64,000 nucleotides of DNA from Nitrospirota bacterium (GTDB lineage: Bacteria > Nitrospirota > Thermodesulfovibrionia > Thermodesulfovibrionales > Dissulfurispiraceae). Under the pieces are notes generated by a model that was given only the letters and a program-made list of their open reading frames with translations, was not told where the DNA came from and did no database searches. Positions 45,738 to 54,572 of the stretch are shown here, in pieces. Positions within the stretch are counted from its first letter, which is position 1; each line of letters begins with the position of its first letter. The stretch covers positions 1-64,000 of the forward strand of contig JBFMHE010000015.1 in NCBI GenBank assembly GCA_040752355.1. The letters run 5' to 3'. The position numbers and the translations under genes are program-made.

Positions 45738-46208
45738 ATGAAATGTCCCTTCTGCGGAAGCATCGAGGATAAGGTCATCGACTCGAGGACGAGTAAGGAC
45801 GGTGACGTTATCCGCAGGAGGCGCGAGTGTCTCAAGTGTGCGCAGCGGTTCACCTCCTACGAGCGGGTCGAAGATCCCCTTCCCATGGTCATCAAGAAAG
45901 ACGGCAGCCGCGAGTTCTTCGACAGCCATAAGATCATCACCGGGCTGAAGAAGGCCTGCGAGAAGCGCCCGATCCCCATCTCGAAGCTCGAAGAGGTCGA
46001 GAGCACCATCGAGAAGAAGCTCATCGGCATGGGGGTCAAGGAGATCAACAGCACCTGGGTGGGCGAGGAGATCATGTCCGCCCTGAAGGAGCTCGACAAA
46101 GTCGCCTATGTGCGGTTCGCCTCGGTCTACCGCCAGTTCAAGGACATCAACGACCTCATGGAAGAGGTGAAGGCGCTCTTCGAGCTGAAGGAGCTGAAGA
46201 AGCAGTAG
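45738..46208 (+). CDS. nrdR: Transcriptional repressor NrdR
   Basis: A 156-residue protein with the zinc ribbon CPFCGSIEDKVIDSR ... RRECLKCAQRFTSYER and a following ATP-cone domain (VIKKDGSREFFDSHKIITGL). NrdR senses (d)ATP and represses ribonucleotide reductase genes by binding NrdR boxes. The glyA-nrdR order is common. Length is standard. Confidence 0.96.
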   Translation: MKCPFCGSIEDKVIDSRTSKDGDVIRRRRECLKCAQRFTSYERVEDPLPMVIKKDGSREFFDSHKIITGLKKACEKRPIPISKLEEVESTIEKKLIGMGVKEINSTWVGEEIMSALKELDKVAYVRFASVYRQFKDINDLMEEVKALFELKELKKQ

Positions 46209-46242
46209 CCCGCCGGGCAACCCGGCAGCAGAGCGGCCGGTA

Positions 46243-46359
46243 TTACGGCGCGGCCTCCGATTCGACCCTTTCCTTGATCCTCCCCAGCCATGTTCTGAGC
46301 ACCTCCCGCAGCTTCGTCTCGATCTCCTCGACCCTCTCTTCCCTCTCCCGTAACAGCAC
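46243..46359 (-). CDS. Small charged helical ORF of unknown function
   Basis: Thirty-eight residues from a GTG at 46359: LLREREERVEEIETKLREVL then a Trp and a further basic/acidic helix. It begins eight bases after the stop of the universal stress protein gene on the same strand. Codon use looks like its neighbours and the helix is amphipathic, but no good ribosome binding site is present. It could equally be the eroded end of a longer gene. Confidence 0.3.
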   Translation of the reverse strand: MLLREREERVEEIETKLREVLRTWLGRIKERVESEAAP

Positions 46360-46366
46360 GTGCAGA

Positions 46367-46798
46367 TTAAACGGGCTCTTTTACGAGGTAGACGGAGCAG
46401 GGAGCGCTCTCGATAATTTTTGCCGCCGGATTCCTCAGGATCTCGAGTCCCCGCTTGAACGGAGCGGCCATGACCAGCAGATCGTACCCGTTCTTCAGCT
46501 CCCTCAGTATCTCGTCGGGCACACGCCCCGCCACCATCTTGATCTCAGAAGCTACTCCGCGGGCCCTCTCCTTGAATTCCTGAACGGTCTTTTCGGCCAG
46601 GGCGTTTTCGTTGTCGGAAATGTAGGTGAGGAAGCCTTCCCGCGCATTGCTTCCCGAGAGCCAGTCGTGGCCGATGTACTCGGACCACGAGGCATCGAGA
46701 ACGAAGAGAGCGGTAAGGCTTGCGCCGCGTTCCTTTGCAAGCCTCACCGCTTCTTCGATGGCGTCAGGCGATGAATCGAGCGCCAGGAGAATTTTCAT
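46367..46798 (-). CDS. Universal stress protein family
   Basis: A 143-residue UspA-fold protein: KILLALDSSPDAIEEAVRLAKERGASLTAL at the N-terminus and DLLVMAAPFKRGLEILRNPA at the end. The usual ATP-binding G-x2-G-x9-G-S/T motif is not intact, so this member probably does not bind ATP. It abuts the lipoyl-like membrane protein gene and belongs to the same operon as the YeiH-type permease and a second Usp. Confidence 0.88.
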   Translation of the reverse strand: MKILLALDSSPDAIEEAVRLAKERGASLTALFVLDASWSEYIGHDWLSGSNAREGFLTYISDNENALAEKTVQEFKERARGVASEIKMVAGRVPDEILRELKNGYDLLVMAAPFKRGLEILRNPAAKIIESAPCSVYLVKEPV

Positions 46799-47197
46799 CT
46801 AGGGGAGCTGTCCTCTCTCGGGCTCCAGGACCATGAGGACATCCTTTTTCTTCTTCACCGTGTCGCCCTCTTTTTTGGCGACCTTCACTACTTTCCCGTT
46901 GATCTTCGCCTTGATGTCCTTCTGGACTACCTTCTCCTCCGTAACCCCCTGGACCACCTTCTTCTCTTTTATTTCCATGGTGAGCAGCGTATCGCCTTTC
47001 TTCACGATGGAGTTCTCGGTGACCTTCACCGCCAGTATCTTCCCGTCCGACGGGGCTTTGAAAGGCACACTGGACACGAAGAACGCCATATAGGAAAGGA
47101 CCGCGATCACCACGAGCCCCGCGGCGACGATGGAGGCCCAGTCTTCGTGCCGGTCACTCTTGAATACAGTCATTCCCTTTTTCTTTTCCTCAGCCAT
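46799..47197 (-). CDS. Membrane-anchored biotinyl/lipoyl-like (barrel-sandwich hybrid) protein
   Basis: A 132-residue protein: a short cytoplasmic N-terminus, one transmembrane helix (about residues 24-43), then two half-motifs of a barrel-sandwich hybrid: FKAPSDGKILAVKVTENSIVKKGDTLLTMEI and a second DIKAKINGKVVKVAKKEGD followed by a terminal strand. The modified MKM lysine of biotin/lipoyl domains is absent (TMEI and LMVL occupy the turns). It could be an adaptor analogous to the hairpin-less part of HlyD/MFP proteins. It lies 12 bases downstream of the YeiH-type permease gene, suggesting the two act together. Confidence 0.75.
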   Translation of the reverse strand: MAEEKKKGMTVFKSDRHEDWASIVAAGLVVIAVLSYMAFFVSSVPFKAPSDGKILAVKVTENSIVKKGDTLLTMEIKEKKVVQGVTEEKVVQKDIKAKINGKVVKVAKKEGDTVKKKKDVLMVLEPERGQLP

Positions 47198-47209
47198 ATC
47201 TCCTCCTCT

Positions 47210-48319
47210 TTAGAAATTCGCCACTTTGGGAACGAACAGCAGGATGATAATCAGCGCAAGCACGATCTTGATCAAGCCCGCCGCAACTCCTACTTTGAGC
47301 GGCCTGCCGCCGGCTGCCCGTATCTCGCGCACATCGATGTAGGCGCCGATCCCGACGAGCCCGATGCCGAATATCCAGGACATGACCTCCCGCAGGAGGT
47401 GCAGGGTCTCGGAACCCTCCTCGCCCAGGGCGCCGATGGAGGAGAGGGCGGTCATGCCGAAGAACCCCAGCACGAAGATGGGGAACTTGTCCTTCAGTAT
47501 CTGCATCAGGGAAATATGTTCTGCATTCGCCTCGCCCTTCCAGAACCATGCGGTGATGAAGAAGACGACGAACGGAATGCTGATGACCCTCACCACATTC
47601 CATATCTCTCCGTAGGCGACCGCTGTTCCGGGAGCTATGTTGGGATTGTAGGCGAGGCATGTTGCGAGGACCTGCCCGGAGTTGAGGATGCCGGTGCCGA
47701 CCCAGGCGCCGAACTGGTAATCCGACATATCGAGCGCCCTGCCGACGAACGGGGCGACGAACATGCTGACGATGCCGAACCCGAGGATCGTTGCAATGGC
47801 CATGGCGACTTCCGACGGCTTCGCTTTAACCGCAGTCGATGTCGCAATGGCAGCAGAGACGCCGCAGACGCCGCAGGCAGCGCCCATGGTGCCGATCATC
47901 GACCGGTCCATGCCGACGAGCCTCCCGTAGAGCATCACGAAGAATATCGTGCCGAAGACGAAGGACAGGATGAGGACGATGGCGATGCCGCCCACCTTGA
48001 AGAGGCTCTGAATGGTGTACAGCGAACCGAGCATGATAACGCCGGTCTTGATGAAGAGCCTCGTCGTCCTGAATCCTTCTTCCGCCCATCCCGGGATCTT
48101 CCCGCCGAAGAGCACGTTCCGGTAAAAGACCCCCACGATAATGGCGAGCAGGACATAGTTGAGGCCTGCGGCCTTCGTGAGCCATCCCTTCTGACCGAAG
48201 ACTACCGCGTCCGCCATCCAGGGCTCGACATAGGTTCTCAACGCATAGAGCGTCAGGACCATCATCGCCAGGCCGGGGATTATCGCCGGCAGTTTTTGCA
48301 GTAAACTCTTATCCTCCAT
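47210..48319 (-). CDS. YeiH/UPF0324 family putative sulfate exporter
   Basis: A 369-residue integral membrane protein with about ten hydrophobic segments. The family block MGAACGVCGVSAAIATSTAVKAKPSEVAMAIA-type segment (begins GTMGAACGVCGVSAAIA near residue 145) and GAWVGTGILNSGQVLATCLAY are clear. Members are annotated as sulfate exporters on limited evidence. It is flanked by universal stress protein genes and precedes the membrane-anchored lipoyl-like gene. Confidence 0.9.
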   Translation of the reverse strand: MEDKSLLQKLPAIIPGLAMMVLTLYALRTYVEPWMADAVVFGQKGWLTKAAGLNYVLLAIIVGVFYRNVLFGGKIPGWAEEGFRTTRLFIKTGVIMLGSLYTIQSLFKVGGIAIVLILSFVFGTIFFVMLYGRLVGMDRSMIGTMGAACGVCGVSAAIATSTAVKAKPSEVAMAIATILGFGIVSMFVAPFVGRALDMSDYQFGAWVGTGILNSGQVLATCLAYNPNIAPGTAVAYGEIWNVVRVISIPFVVFFITAWFWKGEANAEHISLMQILKDKFPIFVLGFFGMTALSSIGALGEEGSETLHLLREVMSWIFGIGLVGIGAYIDVREIRAAGGRPLKVGVAAGLIKIVLALIIILLFVPKVANF

Positions 48320-48332
48320 ATACCTTCCTCCT

Positions 48333-48749
48333 TTACTTTATGACGAGAACATGGCAAGGAGCATGCTCTACCACCTTCGATGATACGCTCCCGAGCAGAA
48401 ACTTCTTTGCGCCGTGTTTCCCGTGGGCGCCCACCACGACCATATCGGCGCCGGTCTCCCTGATCGTCTCGATGATCCTTTCTGCCGGGTGGCCCTCTTT
48501 GGTCAGAATCTCGGCCTTGATCCCCCTGGCCGCGATCTCGTCGGCCACCTTCTTCATCGATCCTTTTGCATCGGAGAACAGCGACTCGGTGATGGTCTTG
48601 CATTCATTGTCTGATACCTCCATGAGGCACAGGTCCGGAACAACGGTGACGATGTTCAGCACTCCCCCGGTCTTCCCGGCAATAGTCGCTGCCTCTCGCA
48701 GCGCCTTGTTCGCCTGCTCCGATCCGTCATGTGCGACTAGAATTTTCAT
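48333..48749 (-). CDS. Universal stress protein, ATP-binding type
   Basis: A 138-residue Usp. MKILVAHDGSEQANKALREA starts the fold and VVVGAHGKHGAKKFLLGSVS supplies the complete G-x2-G-x9-G-S ATP motif. The ATG at 48749 is preceded by GGAGAGAGGG. First gene of the Usp-YeiH-lipoyl-Usp operon. A longer open frame upstream is low complexity and not family-like. Confidence 0.92.
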   Translation of the reverse strand: MKILVAHDGSEQANKALREAATIAGKTGGVLNIVTVVPDLCLMEVSDNECKTITESLFSDAKGSMKKVADEIAARGIKAEILTKEGHPAERIIETIRETGADMVVVGAHGKHGAKKFLLGSVSSKVVEHAPCHVLVIK

Positions 48750-48927
48750 CCCTCTCTCCTTTCCCTTTCTGGTCCCCTTCTGGTCCCCCTCTGGCCTTTC
48801 TCTCGCCCCCTCCAGGCTCATGAGCGCCGGTACACTGGCTGAGGGTCTGCTTTTGCCGAGCAAGTGCGGTGCCAGATAGTGAGCGGCTTGAAAGATAAGG
48901 AGATTTGTCGGAGAGTGCTGAAAAAAT

Positions 48928-48976
48928 GTTCCCTTGCGGGAACGTGGAAGTGTGGCACGGGTTCCCGCAAGGGAAC
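48928..48976. repeat. Paired self-complementary palindromes
   Basis: GTTCCCTTGCGGGAAC (48928-48943) and GTTCCCGCAAGGGAAC (48961-48976) are exact reverse complements of each other, and each is itself nearly palindromic. They can form two small hairpins or one long 16-bp helix with a 17-base loop. They lie just before structured element copy 3. The remaining gap from 48750 to 48927 shows no gene. Confidence 0.85.
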
Positions 48977-48985
48977 TTAGAGCCC

Positions 48986-49156
48986 CTGACGAACTGAAAG
49001 AGCTTGGGGTCGGACGAGGTACAGTAGGTGAGCGGTTTTAGCAGCCTGAAGCGAAGTCATGGATGACGAAGCGAGCTGGTACCTCGGAGGTCGTATCGAC
49101 CGAGAATGAGTCGAACATACTGTGCTTCGTCCGGCTCCCTTTCCTCATTCTGTTAG
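48986..49156 (+). repeat. Dispersed structured element, copy 3
   Basis: A 171-base element between the Usp operon and the sigma-54 activator gene. Main helix 49006-49029 with 49115-49138: apart from one mismatch, the non-Watson-Crick positions are G-U wobbles. Inner hairpin GTCAT-GG-ATGAC corresponds to ATCAT-GG-ATGAT in copy 1 (a compensated base pair). Third hairpin GGTCG-TAT-CGACC with GGA bulge; boxes GAGCGG, ACCTCGGAGG and GAGAATGAGTCGAA are shared. Outer CTGACGAA and TTCTGTTAG resemble the ends of copy 1. Confidence 0.8.
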
Positions 49157-49162
49157 ACGCTC

Positions 49163-50518
49163 TTAATCGATCCCGTACTCTTTCATCTTTTTCCAGAGGA
49201 CCTTTCTGCTTATGCCAAGCCGGGCGGCTGCTTCGATCTTCTTGCCGCCCGATTCATTGAGCGCCTTGATGATCCTCTGCCGCTCGAAGCATTTGAGGCT
49301 CGCTTCGAGGGTGAGGTCCTGGGTAATGCAGGGGGTCCTGTCGGTATCGTCCGATATCTCGTCGGGGAGATGCCTGAGATCGATAACCCCATCTTTTGAA
49401 AGCACCACGGCCCGCTCGATCGCATGCTTCAGCTCGCGCACATTGCCCGGGTAGCTATAGGCGAGGAGAGCGTCGTAGGCGAACTGTGAGAGCCTCACCT
49501 CGGTCTTGTTCAGCCGCTCCTTGAAGAGCTTGAGGAAATGGTCGATGAGATAGGGGATATCCTCTTTTCTCTCCCTGAGCGGCGGCAGGGCGATCGGCAC
49601 GATATTGATCCTGTAGAACAGGTCCTCTCTGAAGGCGCCTGCCGCGACGCTCTCCTTCAGGCTCTTGCGGGTGGCATAAATGCCCCGTACATCGACCCGC
49701 ACCGGCGTATTCCCTCCCAAGCGCGTTATGGTATTGTCCTCCAGCACCCGCAGCAGTTTCGGCTGGAGCGCTACCGGGATATCGCCGATCTCGTCGAAAA
49801 AGATGGTGCCGCCGCTCGCGTATTCGAATTTGCCCTTCCTCAATTCGGTGGCGCCGGTGAAGGCCCCCCGCTCGTGGCCGAAGAGCTCGGACTCGAAGAG
49901 GGTATCGGGAATGGCCGCGCAGTTGATCTTGACGAACTGCTTGGTGTTCCGCTGGCTCAGCCGATGGATGGCATTCGCCACCAGCTCCTTGCCGGTCCCG
50001 CTCTCGCCCTGAATCAGCACCGGGACATCGGTCCCGGCAACAGCGGCGATGCGGTCGAAGACGTCGCGCATCACGGGGCTTACGCCGATAATGCTCTCGA
50101 ACTCCACCTTCTCCTTGAGGGTCTCCCTGAGGAAGGTGACCTCGTCCTCGAGCTTCCGGTAGCGGAAGAAGCGCTCGATGGCTATGAGGAGCTCGTCATT
50201 GGCAAAGGGCTTTCCGATATAGTCGAAAGCGCCCTCTTTCATCGCCTGGACCGCATCCTTCACCTCTGCATATCCGGTGATGATGATGACCCCGGTTTCG
50301 GGAGCGATCTCTTTCGTTCTCTTGAGAAGGGAGAATCCGTCCTTGCCGGGAAGCTTCAGGTCGGTAATGACGAGGTCGAACCGCTCTTTTTCGAGAGCGC
50401 GGAACCCCTCATCCCCCGTGGCGCAGAGCGAAACGGTATAGCCCTCGGAAGTGAGCAGGTGCTCCATGCCGAGCCGCATGATCGGCTCGTCTTCGACGAT
50501 GAGGAGCTGCTTTTTCAT
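49163..50518 (-). CDS. Sigma-54-dependent response regulator (NtrC family)
   Basis: A 451-residue activator: receiver (Asp in VITDLKLPGKDG), AAA+ domain with Walker A GESGTGKELVANAIH, GAFTGA loop in GHERGAFTGATEL and Walker B GGTIFFDEIG, and a Fis-type helix-turn-helix (KIEAAARLGISRKVLWKKM). The sensor I position reads YATRKSL instead of the usual AATN/AATH, which could affect ATP coupling. Its start overlaps the kinase stop by four bases. Confidence 0.94.
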   Translation of the reverse strand: MKKQLLIVEDEPIMRLGMEHLLTSEGYTVSLCATGDEGFRALEKERFDLVITDLKLPGKDGFSLLKRTKEIAPETGVIIITGYAEVKDAVQAMKEGAFDYIGKPFANDELLIAIERFFRYRKLEDEVTFLRETLKEKVEFESIIGVSPVMRDVFDRIAAVAGTDVPVLIQGESGTGKELVANAIHRLSQRNTKQFVKINCAAIPDTLFESELFGHERGAFTGATELRKGKFEYASGGTIFFDEIGDIPVALQPKLLRVLEDNTITRLGGNTPVRVDVRGIYATRKSLKESVAAGAFREDLFYRINIVPIALPPLRERKEDIPYLIDHFLKLFKERLNKTEVRLSQFAYDALLAYSYPGNVRELKHAIERAVVLSKDGVIDLRHLPDEISDDTDRTPCITQDLTLEASLKCFERQRIIKALNESGGKKIEAAARLGISRKVLWKKMKEYGID

Positions 50519-52125
50519 GGCTGGAGCGGCAAGAGCACGGTAAAGGTCGTCCCTTCAGCCGAGGTCGTCACGCTTATTTCTCCCTTATGCTGTTCTACGA
50601 TAGCCTTGCTCACCGTAAGGCCGAGCCCTGTCCCTTCCCCCATTCCCTTGGTGGTAAAGAAGGGGTCGAATATTCTGGGGAGTATCTCTTCCGGAATGCC
50701 GCTCCCCGTATCGGAGATCGCCACCGCACACGAGGCCCCGGCCCGTTGCGCCCGAATGGTCAGGGTCCCGCCTCCCTCCATCGCCTGAACAGCGTTTATG
50801 ACGAGATTGAGAAAGACCTGCTCCAGCTTGCTGGCGTCCGCGGCTATGGGCGGGATGTCCGGGGAGAGCTCTCTGACCAGGACGATCCCTTTTTTGCCGA
50901 TAAGGTATTCGGTAAGGCTGAGCACGGTCTCGATGATGCCGGCGATCCCGCACGGCGCAATGGACAACGGCGCATTCTTCGAGAGGTCGAGGAGGTTCTT
51001 TACGATCATCTGTATCCTGGTGAACCCTGCATTGACGATCTCGATATGCTGCCTTCTCTTCTCCTCGTCCATAGGGGTGCTGATCAGGTTGTTGAAGCAG
51101 AGCTTGATACCGCCGAGCGGATTGTTGATCTCGTGCGCAACCCCTGCCGCGAGCTGTCCCAGCGAGGCGAGCCGTTCCGTCTCGATCATCTGCTTTTCGA
51201 TCTCGGCGGTCTTCTTGAGCTTTTCCTGGGCGTCCAGGAGGTGGCGTGCGAGGAGATTGAACGACGCGGTCACGTCGCCGATCTCGTCATGGCGCGAGAT
51301 CGGGATATCCTTGCCGAGCGGCTCGTTCCCGTGCGCAATGCCCCTGAAAATGCGCGAGAGGTTGTGCAGGGGCTTGGATACGAGGCCCCGGAAGGTGCCG
51401 AAGAGGGCGATGAAGAGAATGCCGAGAGTCGCGATACCGAAGACAAAGGTGTCGAGCGCCACCTTCTTTACGTTGGCCAGCGCTACCGAGAGCGGGATAG
51501 CGACCGACTCTACCCCGACGATCGTATTGTCCTTCCAGCCGAACGTCCCGGTCGGACCGTACTTGGCGCGCAGCGGCTGCGGCGCATCCCCCGGCTCGCC
51601 GTGGCACTTGAGGCAGCTCTTCTCCGAGAGGATCGGCCGCACATAGACGAGATACTCCTTGCCGTCGATGGTTTCGATCCCCTGCCAGGAGGTCCTGTCC
51701 CTCCCCCCCTCGAAATAGCGCATCATCCGTACATGAAAGCGGTCGGCGCGGTTCTGGACATTGAGCGGCTTGTCCGATACTCTTTTATACACGTACTCGG
51801 GGAGGTCCCTGGCGAAGTGCTTCATGACCTGGAGATTGACATGCGTCGTCGACATCGCCTCGAGGACGAAGGCATCTTCCGTCGTCGTCCTCGACAGGAG
51901 ATCGAACATCCTGGGACGCAGCGAGTCCTTGACATAGGTCCCCAGCGCCTTCACATGGGTCATGATGATAACGGTCTTGTCTTTTGCCTCGTTAATGACC
52001 TGGGCTTTCAGATACGCATAGAGGATCGCGGAGAAGAAGGCACAGAAAGCGAGGAGCAGGGCGCCGATCATCAAGCTGAACCGTATCCCGAGATTGAAGC
52101 TTCTGGTTCTCATCGTCTTTCTCAT
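50515..52125 (-). CDS. Heme-c sensor histidine kinase (DUF3365 domain)
   Basis: A 536-residue kinase from the Met at 52125 (Mets at 52140 and 52113 are alternatives). N-terminal transmembrane helix, a periplasmic DUF3365/Tll0287-like domain with heme-c motif EKSCLKCHGEPGDAP, a second transmembrane helix near residue 235, HAMP linker, HisKA box QLAAGVAHEINNPLGGIKL and HATPase with NLVINAVQAM and GMGEGTGLGLTVS. A covalent heme outside the membrane suggests sensing of redox state or a gas such as NO, CO or O2. Pairs with the sigma-54 activator downstream. Confidence 0.92.
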   Translation of the reverse strand: MRKTMRTRSFNLGIRFSLMIGALLLAFCAFFSAILYAYLKAQVINEAKDKTVIIMTHVKALGTYVKDSLRPRMFDLLSRTTTEDAFVLEAMSTTHVNLQVMKHFARDLPEYVYKRVSDKPLNVQNRADRFHVRMMRYFEGGRDRTSWQGIETIDGKEYLVYVRPILSEKSCLKCHGEPGDAPQPLRAKYGPTGTFGWKDNTIVGVESVAIPLSVALANVKKVALDTFVFGIATLGILFIALFGTFRGLVSKPLHNLSRIFRGIAHGNEPLGKDIPISRHDEIGDVTASFNLLARHLLDAQEKLKKTAEIEKQMIETERLASLGQLAAGVAHEINNPLGGIKLCFNNLISTPMDEEKRRQHIEIVNAGFTRIQMIVKNLLDLSKNAPLSIAPCGIAGIIETVLSLTEYLIGKKGIVLVRELSPDIPPIAADASKLEQVFLNLVINAVQAMEGGGTLTIRAQRAGASCAVAISDTGSGIPEEILPRIFDPFFTTKGMGEGTGLGLTVSKAIVEQHKGEISVTTSAEGTTFTVLLPLQP

Positions 52126-52275
52126 TGTAACACAGAGCATAACAGCGAGAGAACGCGTGCAGGGGGAAGAGAATAATTTATTGAATTCCCTCCGTTTGAA
52201 TTGCTAATATAATAATTCTCCGGCGGCGCTTTAAAAGACGGAAAATACACGTACGATACGGAAACAGCGATAGTC

Positions 52276-53541
52276 ATGGCACGCATTCTTCCCTTCAAAG
52301 GACTCCTTTACAACCCGGACAAGGTATCCGGGAACGAGGTCATCGCGCCCCCTTACGACGTCATCAGCCCCGATTACAAAGAGGCGCTCTACCGGAAGAG
52401 CCCGTACAACATCGTGCGGATCGACTTCGGCAAAGAGCTGCCGGGGGATAACGAGAGCGTCAACCGGTATTCGCGCTCCCGCGACCTGCTCGCGCAGTGG
52501 GAGCAGGAAGGGGTCCTTTCGAGGGACAGCGAGCCCGCCTTTTATGCCTATGAGGCCGACTACGAGCTGAGGGGAAAACGGAAGCGCCTCAGGGGCTTTC
52601 TCGGCCTGGTGAAGCTCGAGGAGCTGGGCAAGGGCGTCTATCCCCACGAGGCTACCCATGCGAAGCCGAAGGAAGACCGGCTGAACCTGATGCGGTGGTG
52701 CCATGCCAATATCAGCCCCATTTACGCGCTGTATAACAGCCCGGAGCACGGGACCGCCGCGCTCCTCGAAGAGGCCGCTGCCGGGAGGCCGTACTTCAGC
52801 GCCGAAGACCTGGACGGCGCCGAGCACCGCCTCTACCGGATAGCCGATCCTGCGAAAATTGAGTTGATAACGAGAGAGTTGTGTGATAAACATATATTTA
52901 TAGCCGACGGGCACCACCGTTATGAAGTGGCGCTCGAGTTCAAGCGGGAGATGGACCGCCGGGAGCAGTCCGCATCCCCCGGAGAGCGCTCAGCCGAAGC
53001 ATCCCGCCCCTGGGACTATGTGCTGATGTTCCTTGCGAATATGGCGGATGAGGGAGTGAGTATCCTTCCCACGCACCGGATGGTCAAGGGAATTGCGGAT
53101 AAATCCGCCGTCCTCGAAAAATTGGCCCCTGATTTCGCCGTTTCCCGGGCGCCGCTGGATGCGGATATCGCCGGGCTGCTGTCCGGAGAGAGCGGCCACG
53201 CGTTCGGGCTGTACCTGGATACGGAACAGCAGCTCTATGTCTTGAACTATAGAGAGGACCATCTGCAGGACGTCCCTCCTGCGCTGAGGGAGCTCGATGT
53301 GGTGATTCTCCACGAGCTGATCCTCAAGCGCGACCTGGGGATAACGGAGGTCGCCTTCGAAATGGATGCGAAGGAGGCGCTCCGGAGAGTGCGCAACGGG
53401 GACTTCGACGGCGTCTTCTTTCTCAACCCTACAGGGGTCGGCGATGTGGAGCGGGTCGCCCTGTCGAACCTGAGAATGCCTCCGAAGTCTACGTACTTCT
53501 ACCCGAAACTTCTTACCGGTATGGTTATATACAGGTTTTAA
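52276..53541 (+). CDS. DUF1015 family protein
   Basis: A 421-residue protein of the DUF1015 family, recognised by ILPFKGLLYNPDKV with APPYDVISPDYKEALY at the start, YEADYELRGKRKRLRGFLGL and the catalytic-looking FIADGHHRYEVALEF. Members are often linked to serine/phosphoserine or SerC-type genes and are proposed to be kinases or phosphatases, but the activity is not established. It lies 24 bases before gap. Confidence 0.93.
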   Translation: MARILPFKGLLYNPDKVSGNEVIAPPYDVISPDYKEALYRKSPYNIVRIDFGKELPGDNESVNRYSRSRDLLAQWEQEGVLSRDSEPAFYAYEADYELRGKRKRLRGFLGLVKLEELGKGVYPHEATHAKPKEDRLNLMRWCHANISPIYALYNSPEHGTAALLEEAAAGRPYFSAEDLDGAEHRLYRIADPAKIELITRELCDKHIFIADGHHRYEVALEFKREMDRREQSASPGERSAEASRPWDYVLMFLANMADEGVSILPTHRMVKGIADKSAVLEKLAPDFAVSRAPLDADIAGLLSGESGHAFGLYLDTEQQLYVLNYREDHLQDVPPALRELDVVILHELILKRDLGITEVAFEMDAKEALRRVRNGDFDGVFFLNPTGVGDVERVALSNLRMPPKSTYFYPKLLTGMVIYRF

Positions 53542-54570
<1,029 letters not shown>

Positions 54571-54572
54571 GC

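Noticed and set aside
48991-49006. A 16-base match (gaactgaaagagcttg) between this spot and 20086
   Set aside because: At 20086 it lies inside a coding sequence; one 16-base match is expected by chance about once in a window of this size.
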